DNA from: a virus
Direction: 5' to 3' (one strand)
Virus record (IMG/VR): IMGVR_UViG_3300010883_028422
Coordinates: 62,001-126,000 of that record
Length of the DNA stretch: 64,000 nt
Position 1 is the stretch's first letter. Each line of letters begins with the position of its first letter. The position numbers and the translations under genes are program-made. The notes beneath the pieces are model-generated. The model saw nothing but the letters and a program-made list of their open reading frames with translations. It did no database searches and had not been told where the DNA came from. Of this stretch, positions 52,210-60,513 are shown piece after piece.

Positions 52210-53502
52210 TTGTCAGTTAGAAAAAATTTTATTTTAGACACAAGCGTTCTTCTTCATCATGAAGACTCTATCCATGCATTTCCAGGCTCAAACATAATAA
52301 TACCGATAGAAGTTCTTGAAGAAATCGATACTTTTAAGACAAGGCATGACAGTGTGGGTAATGCCGCAAGGTATGTTAATAGATTTTTAGATAAATTAAG
52401 GTCTCAAGGAAATTTGCAGGATGGTGTTTTACTAAAGAATAATCAAGTTATAAGAGTTTCTTCTGATTCTGACCTCTCCCTGCTTCCGGGCGGGTTCGAT
52501 GATAATAAGGATAGCAGAATAATATCTGTAGCAAAAAAATTATCAATTGAACAAGATAATGTATTTTTGGTATCTAGAGATATATCTATGCGAGTCAAAT
52601 GTGACTCTATAGGCATAAACTCTGAGAACTATATAAGAGAAAAGGCTGTAGTAAATAGAGCGGAGGCTTATACCGGGGTGTCTGTTTTAAACGTTTCAAA
52701 AACAGAGATTGATAATTTTTATAAAAGTGGAATGATAGACTTAGATGAAGAGCTATATGTAAATGAATGTGTTGTTTTAAAGAGTGAGGAGAGAACTAGT
52801 GCTCTGGCTATTTCCGATGGAAATGGCGGGCTAAGGAGGCTCTTTACGAATTCAAAAGATAATTTTTCAATTCAAGGTATTTCTCCAAGAAACAAGGAGC
52901 AAAGATTTTCTTTTGAGCTTTTATTGAACCCAAAGGTTAATATGGTCACCCTAACCGGCATGGCTGGTAGTGGGAAGACCCTCATATCTATTGCATCTGC
53001 AATGGAGCAACTGTTGGGTGGCGTTTATGATAAGATAATAATCTCAAGACCCGTACAAAGTATGAGCGGCGACATAGGGTTTCTTCCGGGAACAAAGGAG
53101 GAGAAGATGAGGCCGTGGATACAGCCTATATTTGATAATTTAGAATATATATACAATGGCAAGCATGGATATATAGACTTAATGGTTCAAAAGGGTAAGA
53201 TTGAAATTGAGGCCTTGACTCATATAAGGGGGAGGAGTATCCCAAATACATTTTTTATATTAGATGAAGCTCAAAATATAACTATTCATGAGGCAAAGGC
53301 ACTGCTAACAAGGATGGGTGAGGGATCGAAAATTGCTTTGCTTGGTGATCTTGAGCAGATAGATAGCCCGCATCTTGATACATCAACATCCGGGTTGTCA
53401 ACAATTGTTGAGTTGTTTAAAGATTTTGAGCTGTCTGGACACATAACACTGCTAAAGGGCGAGAGAAGCGAGCTTGCAACATATGCTGCAAAAATTATGT
53501 GA
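52210..53502 (+). CDS. phoH: PIN-PhoH protein (PhoH2 type)
   Basis: 430 residues from a TTG start with GGAG six bases upstream; no other start fits the PIN domain opening. Residues 1-140: PIN nuclease-like domain (FILDTSVLLHHED, VLEEIDTFK, DSRIISVAKKL, VFLVSRDISMRVK) retaining the acidic residues for metal binding. Residues ~225-430: PhoH ATPase with Walker A GMAGSGKT (250-257), ISRPVQSMSGDIGFLPGT, FFILDEAQNIT and LLGDLEQID. The two-domain form acts as an RNA helicase/RNase in bacteria; phoH genes are very common in aquatic phages, with unclear purpose. Confidence 0.93.
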   Translation: MSVRKNFILDTSVLLHHEDSIHAFPGSNIIIPIEVLEEIDTFKTRHDSVGNAARYVNRFLDKLRSQGNLQDGVLLKNNQVIRVSSDSDLSLLPGGFDDNKDSRIISVAKKLSIEQDNVFLVSRDISMRVKCDSIGINSENYIREKAVVNRAEAYTGVSVLNVSKTEIDNFYKSGMIDLDEELYVNECVVLKSEERTSALAISDGNGGLRRLFTNSKDNFSIQGISPRNKEQRFSFELLLNPKVNMVTLTGMAGSGKTLISIASAMEQLLGGVYDKIIISRPVQSMSGDIGFLPGTKEEKMRPWIQPIFDNLEYIYNGKHGYIDLMVQKGKIEIEALTHIRGRSIPNTFFILDEAQNITIHEAKALLTRMGEGSKIALLGDLEQIDSPHLDTSTSGLSTIVELFKDFELSGHITLLKGERSELATYAAKIM

Positions 53503-53513
53503 AGGGGCGTATT

Positions 53514-53777
53514 ATGCATCCAGCTATTTTAAACAAAGAGTCTGAGAGAAAAAAGAAAAGAGAGAGTGAGCGCCTTCCATTGCGCCTTCCATTGCGCCTT
53601 CCATTGATGCCCGAATCACATGATGTTGAAAATCATAAAAAAAAGAAGAAGAAATCTGGTAATGATTACGTAATAAATGTAAATGATGAGTTTATAGTTG
53701 ATTTAGATATCAATGAAGATAAGGGTAATGTTATCAGGGAAGAGATATGGAATATAGTGATAGAATACAGGCTTTAG
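53514..53777 (+). CDS. Small charged protein with RLPL repeats
   Basis: 87 residues from ATG 53514, which has AAGGGG six bases upstream. A basic head (ESERKKKRESE), three RLPL repeats, a KKKKKK run and an acidic C-terminal third (NDEFIVDLDINED). Its strongly bipolar charge suggests disorder or a scaffold/binding peptide. The 3' end overlaps the wall hydrolase by 31 bases. No family recognised. Confidence 0.6.
   Translation: MHPAILNKESERKKKRESERLPLRLPLRLPLMPESHDVENHKKKKKKSGNDYVINVNDEFIVDLDINEDKGNVIREEIWNIVIEYRL
53571..53606 (+). repeat. Three tandem 12-bp repeats encoding (RLPL)3
   Basis: Three exact copies of CGCCTTCCATTG in frame in the small charged protein. Confidence 0.96.
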
Positions 53778-54529
53778 CTAGTTTTTTATTAAAAAATAGC
53801 CTATATGATGAATACAACTATCTGTGCAAGTTTGCATCAGACGAGCCAACAGACGATGATATTGTTGCAGCAACACTTGTCAAAGAAGCGAGTGTTGATG
53901 GCGAAGAGGGCATGAAGGCAGTACATCAAGTTATAATGAATAGGGCGGGGAATGCGTCTATGACTAAAAAAGCTGTTGTTTTAGAAAAGGGCGATGATGG
54001 TGTATACCAATTTTCATGTTGGAACGGTATTGGCGAAAAAGCCAGAAAGGCCGTTGTGGATAAAGAGAGGGCCACTGTAAGCTATGTTGAAAACAAAAAA
54101 AAGGTTAAAAAGTTTGATATTGCATTAAGAATAGTGGAAGGTAAAGAGGGGAATTCTGACGTTGGGGCCTCAACTCATTATTATACAGATGATGTGCCAG
54201 ATTGGGCGACTGATCCGGAAGATTGTGTTTATAATACTCAGGGCGATATGACCACAAAAAGGGAGCTCTCTAAATTCCCCGAATCAGCAAAAATCAACAT
54301 CAAAACTCCCGATGGCAGTGTTGTTAGCAAGAATATTCTTGGATACTGCAGGAAGGGCAATCCTTGCTGGAAGTTCATAGCAAATGTTGGCTCGCATACA
54401 TTCGGAATTGATTACTCAAGTTCTAAATATTTGCGAGATGGGGTAGATCAGTGCTATAAAGATCGTCACAATGAAGCAGAGAGGGGGTACGGCATATACC
54501 GCTGGCCGAGATATAGAAATGAAGATTAA
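53747..54529 (+). CDS. SleB-type cell wall hydrolase (endolysin candidate)
   Basis: 260 residues. DDIVAATLVKEASVDGEEGMKAVHQVIMNRA matches the Hydrolase_2/SleB core with the catalytic glutamate at E47, then YQFSCWNG and VGASTHYYT as the later conserved segments. The family cleaves peptidoglycan glycan strands (lytic transglycosylase/muramidase). The hydrolase fold starts near residue 35 with only a short helical lead and no signal peptide, so release would need a holin or tail delivery. A long insertion (MTTKRELSKF and GYCRKGNPCW) sits between the last two core segments. No holin is evident next to it. Confidence 0.82.
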   Translation: MEYSDRIQALASFLLKNSLYDEYNYLCKFASDEPTDDDIVAATLVKEASVDGEEGMKAVHQVIMNRAGNASMTKKAVVLEKGDDGVYQFSCWNGIGEKARKAVVDKERATVSYVENKKKVKKFDIALRIVEGKEGNSDVGASTHYYTDDVPDWATDPEDCVYNTQGDMTTKRELSKFPESAKINIKTPDGSVVSKNILGYCRKGNPCWKFIANVGSHTFGIDYSSSKYLRDGVDQCYKDRHNEAERGYGIYRWPRYRNED

Positions 54530-54707
54530 TATAGACAAAGATAATTACATTGATTTAAAAAAAGTAGATGGCGAAGATTTCGCAAGTCTGTCTATAAAGG
54601 TCAAAAAAGATGATAACAGTTATTTGCTAATATCGTTGTCCTTGGATGACGACTCTCTTGATAAAATGATATCTGAAATGGTGTCAATAAGAGCTAGGGT
54701 GAGCTAA
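54519..54707 (+). CDS. Small unrecognised protein (62 aa)
   Basis: Start ATG 54519 (MKINIDKDNYIDLKKVDG) overlaps the hydrolase end by 11 bases. Acidic, beta-rich (ISLSLDDDSLDKM). No motif recognised; one base separates its stop from the next start. Confidence 0.55.
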   Translation: MKINIDKDNYIDLKKVDGEDFASLSIKVKKDDNSYLLISLSLDDDSLDKMISEMVSIRARVS

Positions 54708-54708
54708 G

Positions 54709-56214
54709 ATGTCAAAGGATAGATACAGCGATGACTACGCAATTGAGCTTTTTGGGGTGGATAAGGTTTATACCATAGATTCTCCCAACATAATACTTGA
54801 TGCTCCTCCGGCTTCGGTGACGACTGCATTTTCATCGGCGGATGCTTCTCTTTTGGGCGGCATGTTCGGAGGGTCAATTCATGCCAATGGATCATGTTTA
54901 TTTAATGATTATGTCGGAATAAACGGACAACTTCGGGTAGAGGGAAATTCAGTGTTGGCGTCTGAGTACATATATGTCGGAAACTCATCCAATAGTGTGT
55001 CCAACATCATATTTTATCCTGAAGGCGCCGAGGGCGGCACACCAGTTACAATAAATGGTGATCTTAGCGTAACCGGGTCTATAGCATCTGCCAGCATTGG
55101 CTCCACAGAGCTTGTTTGGCCCGGGACGGTCGAAAGTGATTCTAATATGACTATGACTTCAGATGGTGGGTCTATAACGCTAGAGTCAAAGACTGATGAC
55201 TTGATTTTAGATGCCGCCGGATACGTCTCTATTAGGAGTAACTATGTTGATGGCGCCGCTGAAGGCTCCAACAATTGTCGAGTAACTTTAAATGAAAGCG
55301 GCAGATTCCAGGTCACCACAAATGATGTTGTGAACGGAACTTCTCGTTATAGGCAAAACGCTTCTGGCTATGCCATGTTTAATTTTGAATGTGATTACAA
55401 TGATGATGATTATCCGGAGAAATATGCAATGAATGTTTCAAATACGGATACAGCAGGCGGAAAGCATAGGCTTGTGCGATGGAGCTTGAGTGAAAATTCT
55501 GGTGCCAGTCCTGGAACCGAGCTCTCGACCAGTGCAGATGGTGCAGATTTTTTCTTAAGGTGTATAGATTTAATTGATAACGCCAACGACAGTGGTGGTG
55601 GTGTACAGTTCTGGATAGATGGCGAAGGCATGCTTGGAATATCATTTACCGGCCAGCATTGGGTTATTTATGAGGCTAATGGCGATGAAGACAGGCTTAG
55701 CAACTCTCTTTGCGGAATGATTGTTTCTTCTAGTGGGGAAATTTTTAATAAGCCAAAACTTTATGAGGCTCTGCCTATTGTAAAGATGTGCAATAGTAGC
55801 AAAGACCCCAAAGTTTATGGTGTATTGACGTATACCAGCCAATCTGTTTATGATATGAGGCAGTTTAGGGAGTTTGACGGAATATATCATGAAGATAGCA
55901 GGGGAGAGCTTTCGCCGGAGATAGATGTGTCCAGCTACTCTAGTGATAGTTTGTATTATAAATCACGCGTAAATTCGGTCGGAGAGGGCCAGGTTTTGGT
56001 TACAAATTATAATGGCGAAGTAACAAATGGCGACTATATAACTTCATCAGAAATTGTCGGCTATGGCATGAAGCAAGATGATGACATTCTACATAGTTAC
56101 ACGGTTGCGAAGTGTGTCGAAGAAATTGACTGGGCCTCTGTAACTGATGTGGTTGAGTATGATGGTGTAGAGCATAAAATGTATCTATCAGCATGCACTT
56201 ATCATTGTGGCTAA
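54709..56214 (+). CDS. Tail fibre/spike protein with chaperone-like C-terminus
   Basis: 501 residues. The middle repeats GDLSVTG, SDSNMTMTSDGGSITLESKTDDLILDA style strands, the beta-helix pattern of fibre shafts. The last ~130 residues (ALPIVKMCNSSKDPKVYGVLTY, RVNSVGEGQVLVTNYNGE, DYITSSEIVGYGMKQDD) resemble the peptidase G2/intramolecular chaperone region that trims fibres after trimerisation; this is inference. The N-terminus is a short hydrophilic attachment segment. Likely a receptor-binding or decoration fibre of the virion. Confidence 0.75.
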   Translation: MSKDRYSDDYAIELFGVDKVYTIDSPNIILDAPPASVTTAFSSADASLLGGMFGGSIHANGSCLFNDYVGINGQLRVEGNSVLASEYIYVGNSSNSVSNIIFYPEGAEGGTPVTINGDLSVTGSIASASIGSTELVWPGTVESDSNMTMTSDGGSITLESKTDDLILDAAGYVSIRSNYVDGAAEGSNNCRVTLNESGRFQVTTNDVVNGTSRYRQNASGYAMFNFECDYNDDDYPEKYAMNVSNTDTAGGKHRLVRWSLSENSGASPGTELSTSADGADFFLRCIDLIDNANDSGGGVQFWIDGEGMLGISFTGQHWVIYEANGDEDRLSNSLCGMIVSSSGEIFNKPKLYEALPIVKMCNSSKDPKVYGVLTYTSQSVYDMRQFREFDGIYHEDSRGELSPEIDVSSYSSDSLYYKSRVNSVGEGQVLVTNYNGEVTNGDYITSSEIVGYGMKQDDDILHSYTVAKCVEEIDWASVTDVVEYDGVEHKMYLSACTYHCG

Positions 56215-56222
56215 TATATCGT

Positions 56223-56233
56223 TAGCGTAATAT
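56223..56233 (+). promoter_or_regulatory. Candidate promoter element TAGCGTAATAT
   Basis: Identical over 11 bases to 18274-18284. The downstream ATG at 56240 has no ribosome binding site and lies where transcription would be expected to begin. Confidence 0.3.
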
Positions 56234-56239
56234 GTCTAT

Positions 56240-56881
56240 ATGATAAAAAATTATAAAGAAATAGATTGCACAAAAACATGCAGAATGACCACTCAGCTTA
56301 GAGAAAGTAAATTTTGTACAAAAACTGCAAGAGTCTACGACGACAAAATTGTTTTTGGTTGCGTTAAAATTTTAAAAAACGTTCCTGCAGAGATTACAAA
56401 CCATTATTCATGTAATTATTGGAATATGGAGATGTATGATGCGTGCAACACGTGTAGCTTGTCTTGCATGAAGAATGATAATCTTAATTTAAAAAAGATT
56501 CAAGAGCAAAGAGACCGTTTGAAAAAACTTATGGAAAATGCGGCGCCAGCTATGGCTGGGTTCGGAATGACTTCCCAGAAGGCGGTGGACATATCAAAAA
56601 GCTTTAATCAAATTGAAAATGACAAAAGTGGCAAGGTGTATAGTGAGACTGCAATTAAGGCAGCAGAGTTTGCAAATCATATTTTAAACTCTGCATTAGA
56701 CGGAAAGGCTGTGGACTTGGCATACTTTCAAGAGTGCACTAATCATATGATAGAGAAAATTGGAAAAGAATCTGGCGAAAAAATAGACAAAATAGATTTT
56801 TCAAAAAGAAAGAAGATGGGCTTAAGCTCTCTTACAGATGATTTTCAAAAATTACTTAATAAGAATAAGAATACAAAATAG
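56240..56881 (+). CDS. Unrecognised protein with cysteine-rich N-terminus
   Basis: 213 residues. Eight cysteines in the first 75 residues (CTKTCRM, FCTK, GCVKI, SCNYW, ACNTCSLSC), fit for a metal site or disulfides, followed by a helical C-terminal region (QEQRDRLKKLMENAAPAM; FANHILNSALDGKAVDL). No Shine-Dalgarno before the ATG. The 3' end overlaps the convergent minus-strand gene by 37 bases. Function unknown. Confidence 0.6.
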   Translation: MIKNYKEIDCTKTCRMTTQLRESKFCTKTARVYDDKIVFGCVKILKNVPAEITNHYSCNYWNMEMYDACNTCSLSCMKNDNLNLKKIQEQRDRLKKLMENAAPAMAGFGMTSQKAVDISKSFNQIENDKSGKVYSETAIKAAEFANHILNSALDGKAVDLAYFQECTNHMIEKIGKESGEKIDKIDFSKRKKMGLSSLTDDFQKLLNKNKNTK

Positions 56882-57174
56882 TGTAATATTGTTACAATAG
56901 AATAAGTTGTTAAAACAACGCCTATTCCTATTTGGCTTATTTTTTTAGAAATATATTTAGATAATACATGTATTGTAAAAAAAGATATTGATAATTTTGC
57001 TATAACAAATGATACAAGCGAAACCTCCAGAATAGAGTCCATTATGGGATTCCACTCTTTTACATTCGAAAAAGAATACCACATCATGGTTGCCACTATG
57101 TCTAGAAGGATAAGTAGTGTTATTACCTTAAGATGTTTTTTATCAAAATTTAGTTGGAAATGCTTCTTCCACAT
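56845..57174 (-). CDS. DUF5658-like small membrane protein
   Basis: 109 residues with three to four hydrophobic helices (VITLLILLDIVATMMWY; LEVSLVSFVIAKLSISFF; IGIGVVLTTYSIVTIL). The D..AT at the end of helix 1 and EWNPIMDSILE in the following loop recall DUF5658, an inner-membrane family of unknown role. It is the last gene of the minus-strand islet, 45 bases after the lipoprotein gene. No ribosome binding site; a reversed AGTATAA element stands about 10 bases before the ATG. Confidence 0.62.
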   Translation of the reverse strand: MWKKHFQLNFDKKHLKVITLLILLDIVATMMWYSFSNVKEWNPIMDSILEVSLVSFVIAKLSISFFTIHVLSKYISKKISQIGIGVVLTTYSIVTILHYFVFLFLLSNF

Positions 57175-57183
57175 GTTTAAAAT

Positions 57184-57190
57184 TTATACT
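57184..57190 (-). promoter_or_regulatory. Candidate phage promoter AGTATAA on the minus strand
   Basis: Minus-strand reading gives TTTAGTATAAAT just before the membrane protein start, matching the plus-strand elements. A transcript from here would be nearly leaderless. Confidence 0.3.
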
Positions 57191-57219
57191 AAATTTTAAA
57201 AACAAAATATATTGTTTTA

Positions 57220-58821
57220 TTAGTTACAGCCATATATTGCATATTCTATATCAATCATACTGCCATCTTCAGGTATATCTGATAAAAAGATTATAGAGTT
57301 TGTTGATGAGTCATATGACCATGTTGATGACACAGTCCCATCGACACTCACAACTATCGAGCCCTCTATTGGCTCATGACTTAAGGCGAATAGATTGCTA
57401 GCTATAGAGTCTCTGGCTAGCTCTTCCAGCTGGGTACCCCAATCGGTACTACACATCGATACAAACGTTCCACCGAGGTCCGAAACTACATCGTAATATC
57501 CGTCACCAAACGTTGCATATGTTCCTCCGCCAGAGCATCCGGACGGGTAGTCTCCCGCTACTGCATGCGCCGATACTAATGCCGAAGAGCCCTTCAGACT
57601 AAGGAGGTGTGCGGAATAATCTGATGTTCCGAATGTTGAATATGATGATGAATGATCTGGTTCATCAGATATATATATTACAACAAATTTTGCACCAGTT
57701 CGCATAAAAGTTCCCGCAGTGTCCGCCGGTCCACCAACTGTTGTCGCCACATATGATTCATACAGCCCCCTCTCCATTGCGCTTCCGTGTGTGCCTATTG
57801 AGGTAATAATGCTATTTACTTCGGCAATCGGGTCTGCACTAGAATTTGTTATTATTGTTCCATCCACAAATTCATCGCCATTATCTGTCGTTATAAATCC
57901 AATTTTATAATCAACTCCTGATGCTGAAAATATGTTAATGAATGAGTCAAAGTTGTTTGCGAGGCTAGTTTGGTTTCTATACATTGATCCGGAATTATCT
58001 ATTACGAATAATATGTCTGACTCTAATAACCCATCTTGTTCGTGCGTATCTGTTATTATATCATAATAAGTTCCTTGGCCCTCTTGGGATGAATATGACA
58101 TTGGATTTAGCGGATCATTAGATGATATTTCTATATACGAATTATCATCAAGGATGTCTAGCGGCACATACCATACGTCCGCCTCTATGTTTGTTCCAGG
58201 TGATATGGTTATCGGCAGTATGGTATTTATATAGCTTTGGTCATATAATTCAAAGTCAACAGGTACTGATGAGAAAAACTCTACATCATCAATTGTAAGA
58301 TCAACATCTCCTAGGTTTGATATTTTGACTAAAATATAATTTTCACAACCTATATCTATTTCTCCAAAATCATGTTCCTCTGGAGTTACCTCTATAACTG
58401 GTGCGGAGCCTATTCCCATTATTGTAACTATGGATTCTGGCTCATCTTCATCATTTGAAAATATACTAATTGAATTTGGATTTGACTCATATGTTATTGG
58501 ATCATATGTTATTGTTACTATAGATTCTTCTTGAGGGTCCAATTCGCCATCTGATATGTTAGATATAGAATATACAGATATTTGATTATTTAAAATAATA
58601 TTATTTAGATATAGGATATCATTTCCTATATTTTTTACTAAAATATCTAGTGACTTTACATCATTTGTTGCATTTAATATTCCAAAATCTAAATGCTCTG
58701 GAGAGACCTCTATTTCTGGAAATAACTCAACACTTTGATCTTCTGATATATTTGATAAATTATAATCAGAGCAGCTAATTAGCGATAAAAATATAGTTGC
58801 AAAAATTAGTTCTTTTGACAT
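57220..58821 (-). CDS. Secreted lipoprotein with vWA domain
   Basis: Start ATG 58821 (MSKELIF), set by AGGGG five bases upstream; a GTG two codons earlier is possible. 533 residues. Signal peptide with lipobox L-I-S-C, Cys17 being the lipid site. Two beta domains of the choice-of-anchor D/ASH type follow (EIEVSPEHLDFG and VIEVTPEEHDFGEI repeat openings). Then a vWA domain: DILFVIDNSGSM with intact MIDAS, IGFITTDNG and VVIYISDEPDH. Such lipoproteins are typical of predatory or social former Deltaproteobacteria. As a phage gene it would act on the host surface, perhaps in adhesion or superinfection exclusion. Confidence 0.85.
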   Translation of the reverse strand: MSKELIFATIFLSLISCSDYNLSNISEDQSVELFPEIEVSPEHLDFGILNATNDVKSLDILVKNIGNDILYLNNIILNNQISVYSISNISDGELDPQEESIVTITYDPITYESNPNSISIFSNDEDEPESIVTIMGIGSAPVIEVTPEEHDFGEIDIGCENYILVKISNLGDVDLTIDDVEFFSSVPVDFELYDQSYINTILPITISPGTNIEADVWYVPLDILDDNSYIEISSNDPLNPMSYSSQEGQGTYYDIITDTHEQDGLLESDILFVIDNSGSMYRNQTSLANNFDSFINIFSASGVDYKIGFITTDNGDEFVDGTIITNSSADPIAEVNSIITSIGTHGSAMERGLYESYVATTVGGPADTAGTFMRTGAKFVVIYISDEPDHSSSYSTFGTSDYSAHLLSLKGSSALVSAHAVAGDYPSGCSGGGTYATFGDGYYDVVSDLGGTFVSMCSTDWGTQLEELARDSIASNLFALSHEPIEGSIVVSVDGTVSSTWSYDSSTNSIIFLSDIPEDGSMIDIEYAIYGCN

Positions 58822-58832
58822 AAGCACCCCTG

Positions 58833-59654
58833 TTATTCCTCTATAAAATTATATATATCATTTATTGATATTGCTAAAGCGCCATATGACGGAACTGTTG
58901 CAAATACCAGCCCTATCATTTCATTATTTTTATTATAAACAGGACTTCCGCTATGCCCTGGAAGAATTATTCCTGATATAAATATAAAATCATCTCCATT
59001 GTGTGACAAGTTTTGCAAAGAAACTTGGTCTCTGCCAAGATGTCCGGAAACAAATGTTTCTAATATGGTTGGGAATATTCCGGTTGGCCCACCTATTATA
59101 TATATTTTATCAAATTGATCAATTATTACCTCATCACTTGCTAACGTAGTGGGCTTTATGTATCCAGTCATTCCAAGCAAGCATAAGTCGAGCCCACCGC
59201 TTGTTTTTAAAATGCTTGCTATTTTGGCATCTTTTAATGGTGTGCTTATCCTTGGCGAGCTAGAGTCTTCAAGTATTATAGCCATTAGTTGGCTCAGGAG
59301 TGCATCTTCACAAAAATGATTATTTGTTAATATATAAGATAAATTTTTATCCTTATCATATCCAATGCTGACTCCGGTTGCGCTACCAATAACCTCCCAG
59401 TTGGGCGAAGGTATGCCGCTTACTCTTGAATCAAGATTAATCATTGATAGCTTAACTACTGGCTTTAACATATCTCTTTTTTTACTAGCGGAGCTATGCT
59501 CTGGCTCCACTTTTAAAAGAGCGCTTATGTCGTTTTTTATAATATCAGAATTTTTATTAATTTTTGCCTGCATCAATAGTAATATTAATGGTATTGCTAA
59601 AGCTAAAGCAAATAATATTCTTTTTGTATAAACTTTGCATACTTTATTATTCAC
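58833..59654 (-). CDS. Membrane-anchored trypsin-like serine protease
   Basis: 273 residues from GTG 59654 (no ribosome binding site; start uncertain). One signal anchor (residues 13-30: LFALALAIPLILLLMQA), then an extracytoplasmic S1-type protease with a full catalytic triad: H113 in LTNNHF, D156 in GGLDLCLLG, S235 in GHSGSPVYN, and a final GLVFATVPSYGALAI strand. No PDZ domain, unlike DegS/HtrA. First gene of the minus-strand islet; the lipoprotein starts 11 bases on. It may process surface proteins or entering competitors (inference). Confidence 0.85.
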   Translation of the reverse strand: MNNKVCKVYTKRILFALALAIPLILLLMQAKINKNSDIIKNDISALLKVEPEHSSASKKRDMLKPVVKLSMINLDSRVSGIPSPNWEVIGSATGVSIGYDKDKNLSYILTNNHFCEDALLSQLMAIILEDSSSPRISTPLKDAKIASILKTSGGLDLCLLGMTGYIKPTTLASDEVIIDQFDKIYIIGGPTGIFPTILETFVSGHLGRDQVSLQNLSHNGDDFIFISGIILPGHSGSPVYNKNNEMIGLVFATVPSYGALAISINDIYNFIEE

Positions 59655-59729
59655 ATTATAATGATATGTAATTAATATAATGGCATACAGAACTATTAAT
59701 TTTTATTTAATTATCATAAGGAGAGCGCT
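59655..59729. promoter_or_regulatory. Divergent intergenic promoter region
   Basis: 75 bases separate the minus-strand islet from the plus-strand small basic gene. The palindrome CATTATAATG at 59654-59663 gives a TATAAT on both strands, and AATATAAT occurs at 59675-59682. Promoters must face both ways here, but which hexamers are used cannot be fixed. Confidence 0.4.
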
Positions 59730-59906
59730 ATGGGTTGTGGTTGTGGTTCTAAGAAGCCAGTAAGTTCTTACAAGAGGTCATCTGCAAAGAAAACTTCTTC
59801 TATTTCTAAAAAAACTTATACTAAAAGTAAGTCGAAAATTGACAGAGCTGGTAAGCTAACCAAGCTCGTTAGGGCTTCAAAAAGTGCAAGAAAAACAAGA
59901 AAATAA
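59730..59906 (+). CDS. Small highly basic protein MGCGCGSKK (58 aa)
   Basis: AAGGAG stands six bases before ATG 59730, an ideal site. The product begins MGCGCGSKKPVSSYKRS and is then almost entirely Lys, Ser, Thr, Arg and Ala, ending SARKTRK. It has about 19 basic and one acidic residue, resembling histone H1-tail or protamine-like phage proteins that could pack DNA. The two cysteines at the N-terminus could bind metal or form crosslinks. Too short for routine calling, but the ribosome binding site and independent position support a real gene. Confidence 0.75.
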   Translation: MGCGCGSKKPVSSYKRSSAKKTSSISKKTYTKSKSKIDRAGKLTKLVRASKSARKTRK

Positions 59907-59987
59907 TATAATATAATAATATAAACTATATATGTTGGTAAAGATTATTTATTTAAAGTTGTTAGTTAATTACACAGGAGGTCCGAT

Positions 59988-60506
59988 ATGCCAATAGATG
60001 ACGAGAGCCCAGACTTGGTAATACCAGAGGGGCGCGAATATGACGATCCGCTGTTAGAGAAGCAGCCTGGGCCATCTAGTATATTTCCAGACGCAATTGA
60101 TGGGTTTGGCCAGATACCTCTTGCTGTAAATAAAGTAACAGCATTGCGTGCAGAATTAGTCAACAGCTATAGGTCTGCGATTATAAATATAGAGTTAACT
60201 CTTGGTTCAAAAGTACAAGGTAAGTATAATAATGTAAGAGAAAGACTGGAGGCTCTTGAGGCAGCCGGCCTTGGCGGCCTTATAGAGTGCTGTGATTTAC
60301 AGGGAACAACTGATGCTGGAAATATAACAACAAATGGCGTTATTATAGGCAGAGTCGCATCTGCTGCGGTACTATCAAACATACAGCTGACCACAGAAGA
60401 CCTTACTTTGCTTGATAACTATAATGGCGTTGTTGTTGGTCCGTTTGCAATAGGTGATAATACAGAGTTCACAATCCCCGGTGGAAGTACGCTTGTCGTA
60501 ATGTAG
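59988..60506 (+). CDS. Putative structural protein, 172 aa
   Basis: A very strong AGGAGGT site precedes the ATG, suggesting high expression, as for virion parts. The N-terminus is acidic and Pro-rich (DDESPDLVIPEGREYDD), then a helical segment (NKVTALRAELVNSYRSAI; YNNVRERLEALEAAG) that could form a coiled coil, and a beta-rich Gly end (GPFAIGDNTEFTIPGGSTL). Such N-coil-beta order suits a short trimeric fibre or hinge protein. Only 7 bases separate it from the next gene. Confidence 0.6.
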   Translation: MPIDDESPDLVIPEGREYDDPLLEKQPGPSSIFPDAIDGFGQIPLAVNKVTALRAELVNSYRSAIINIELTLGSKVQGKYNNVRERLEALEAAGLGGLIECCDLQGTTDAGNITTNGVIIGRVASAAVLSNIQLTTEDLTLLDNYNGVVVGPFAIGDNTEFTIPGGSTLVVM

Positions 60507-60513
60507 GAACATA

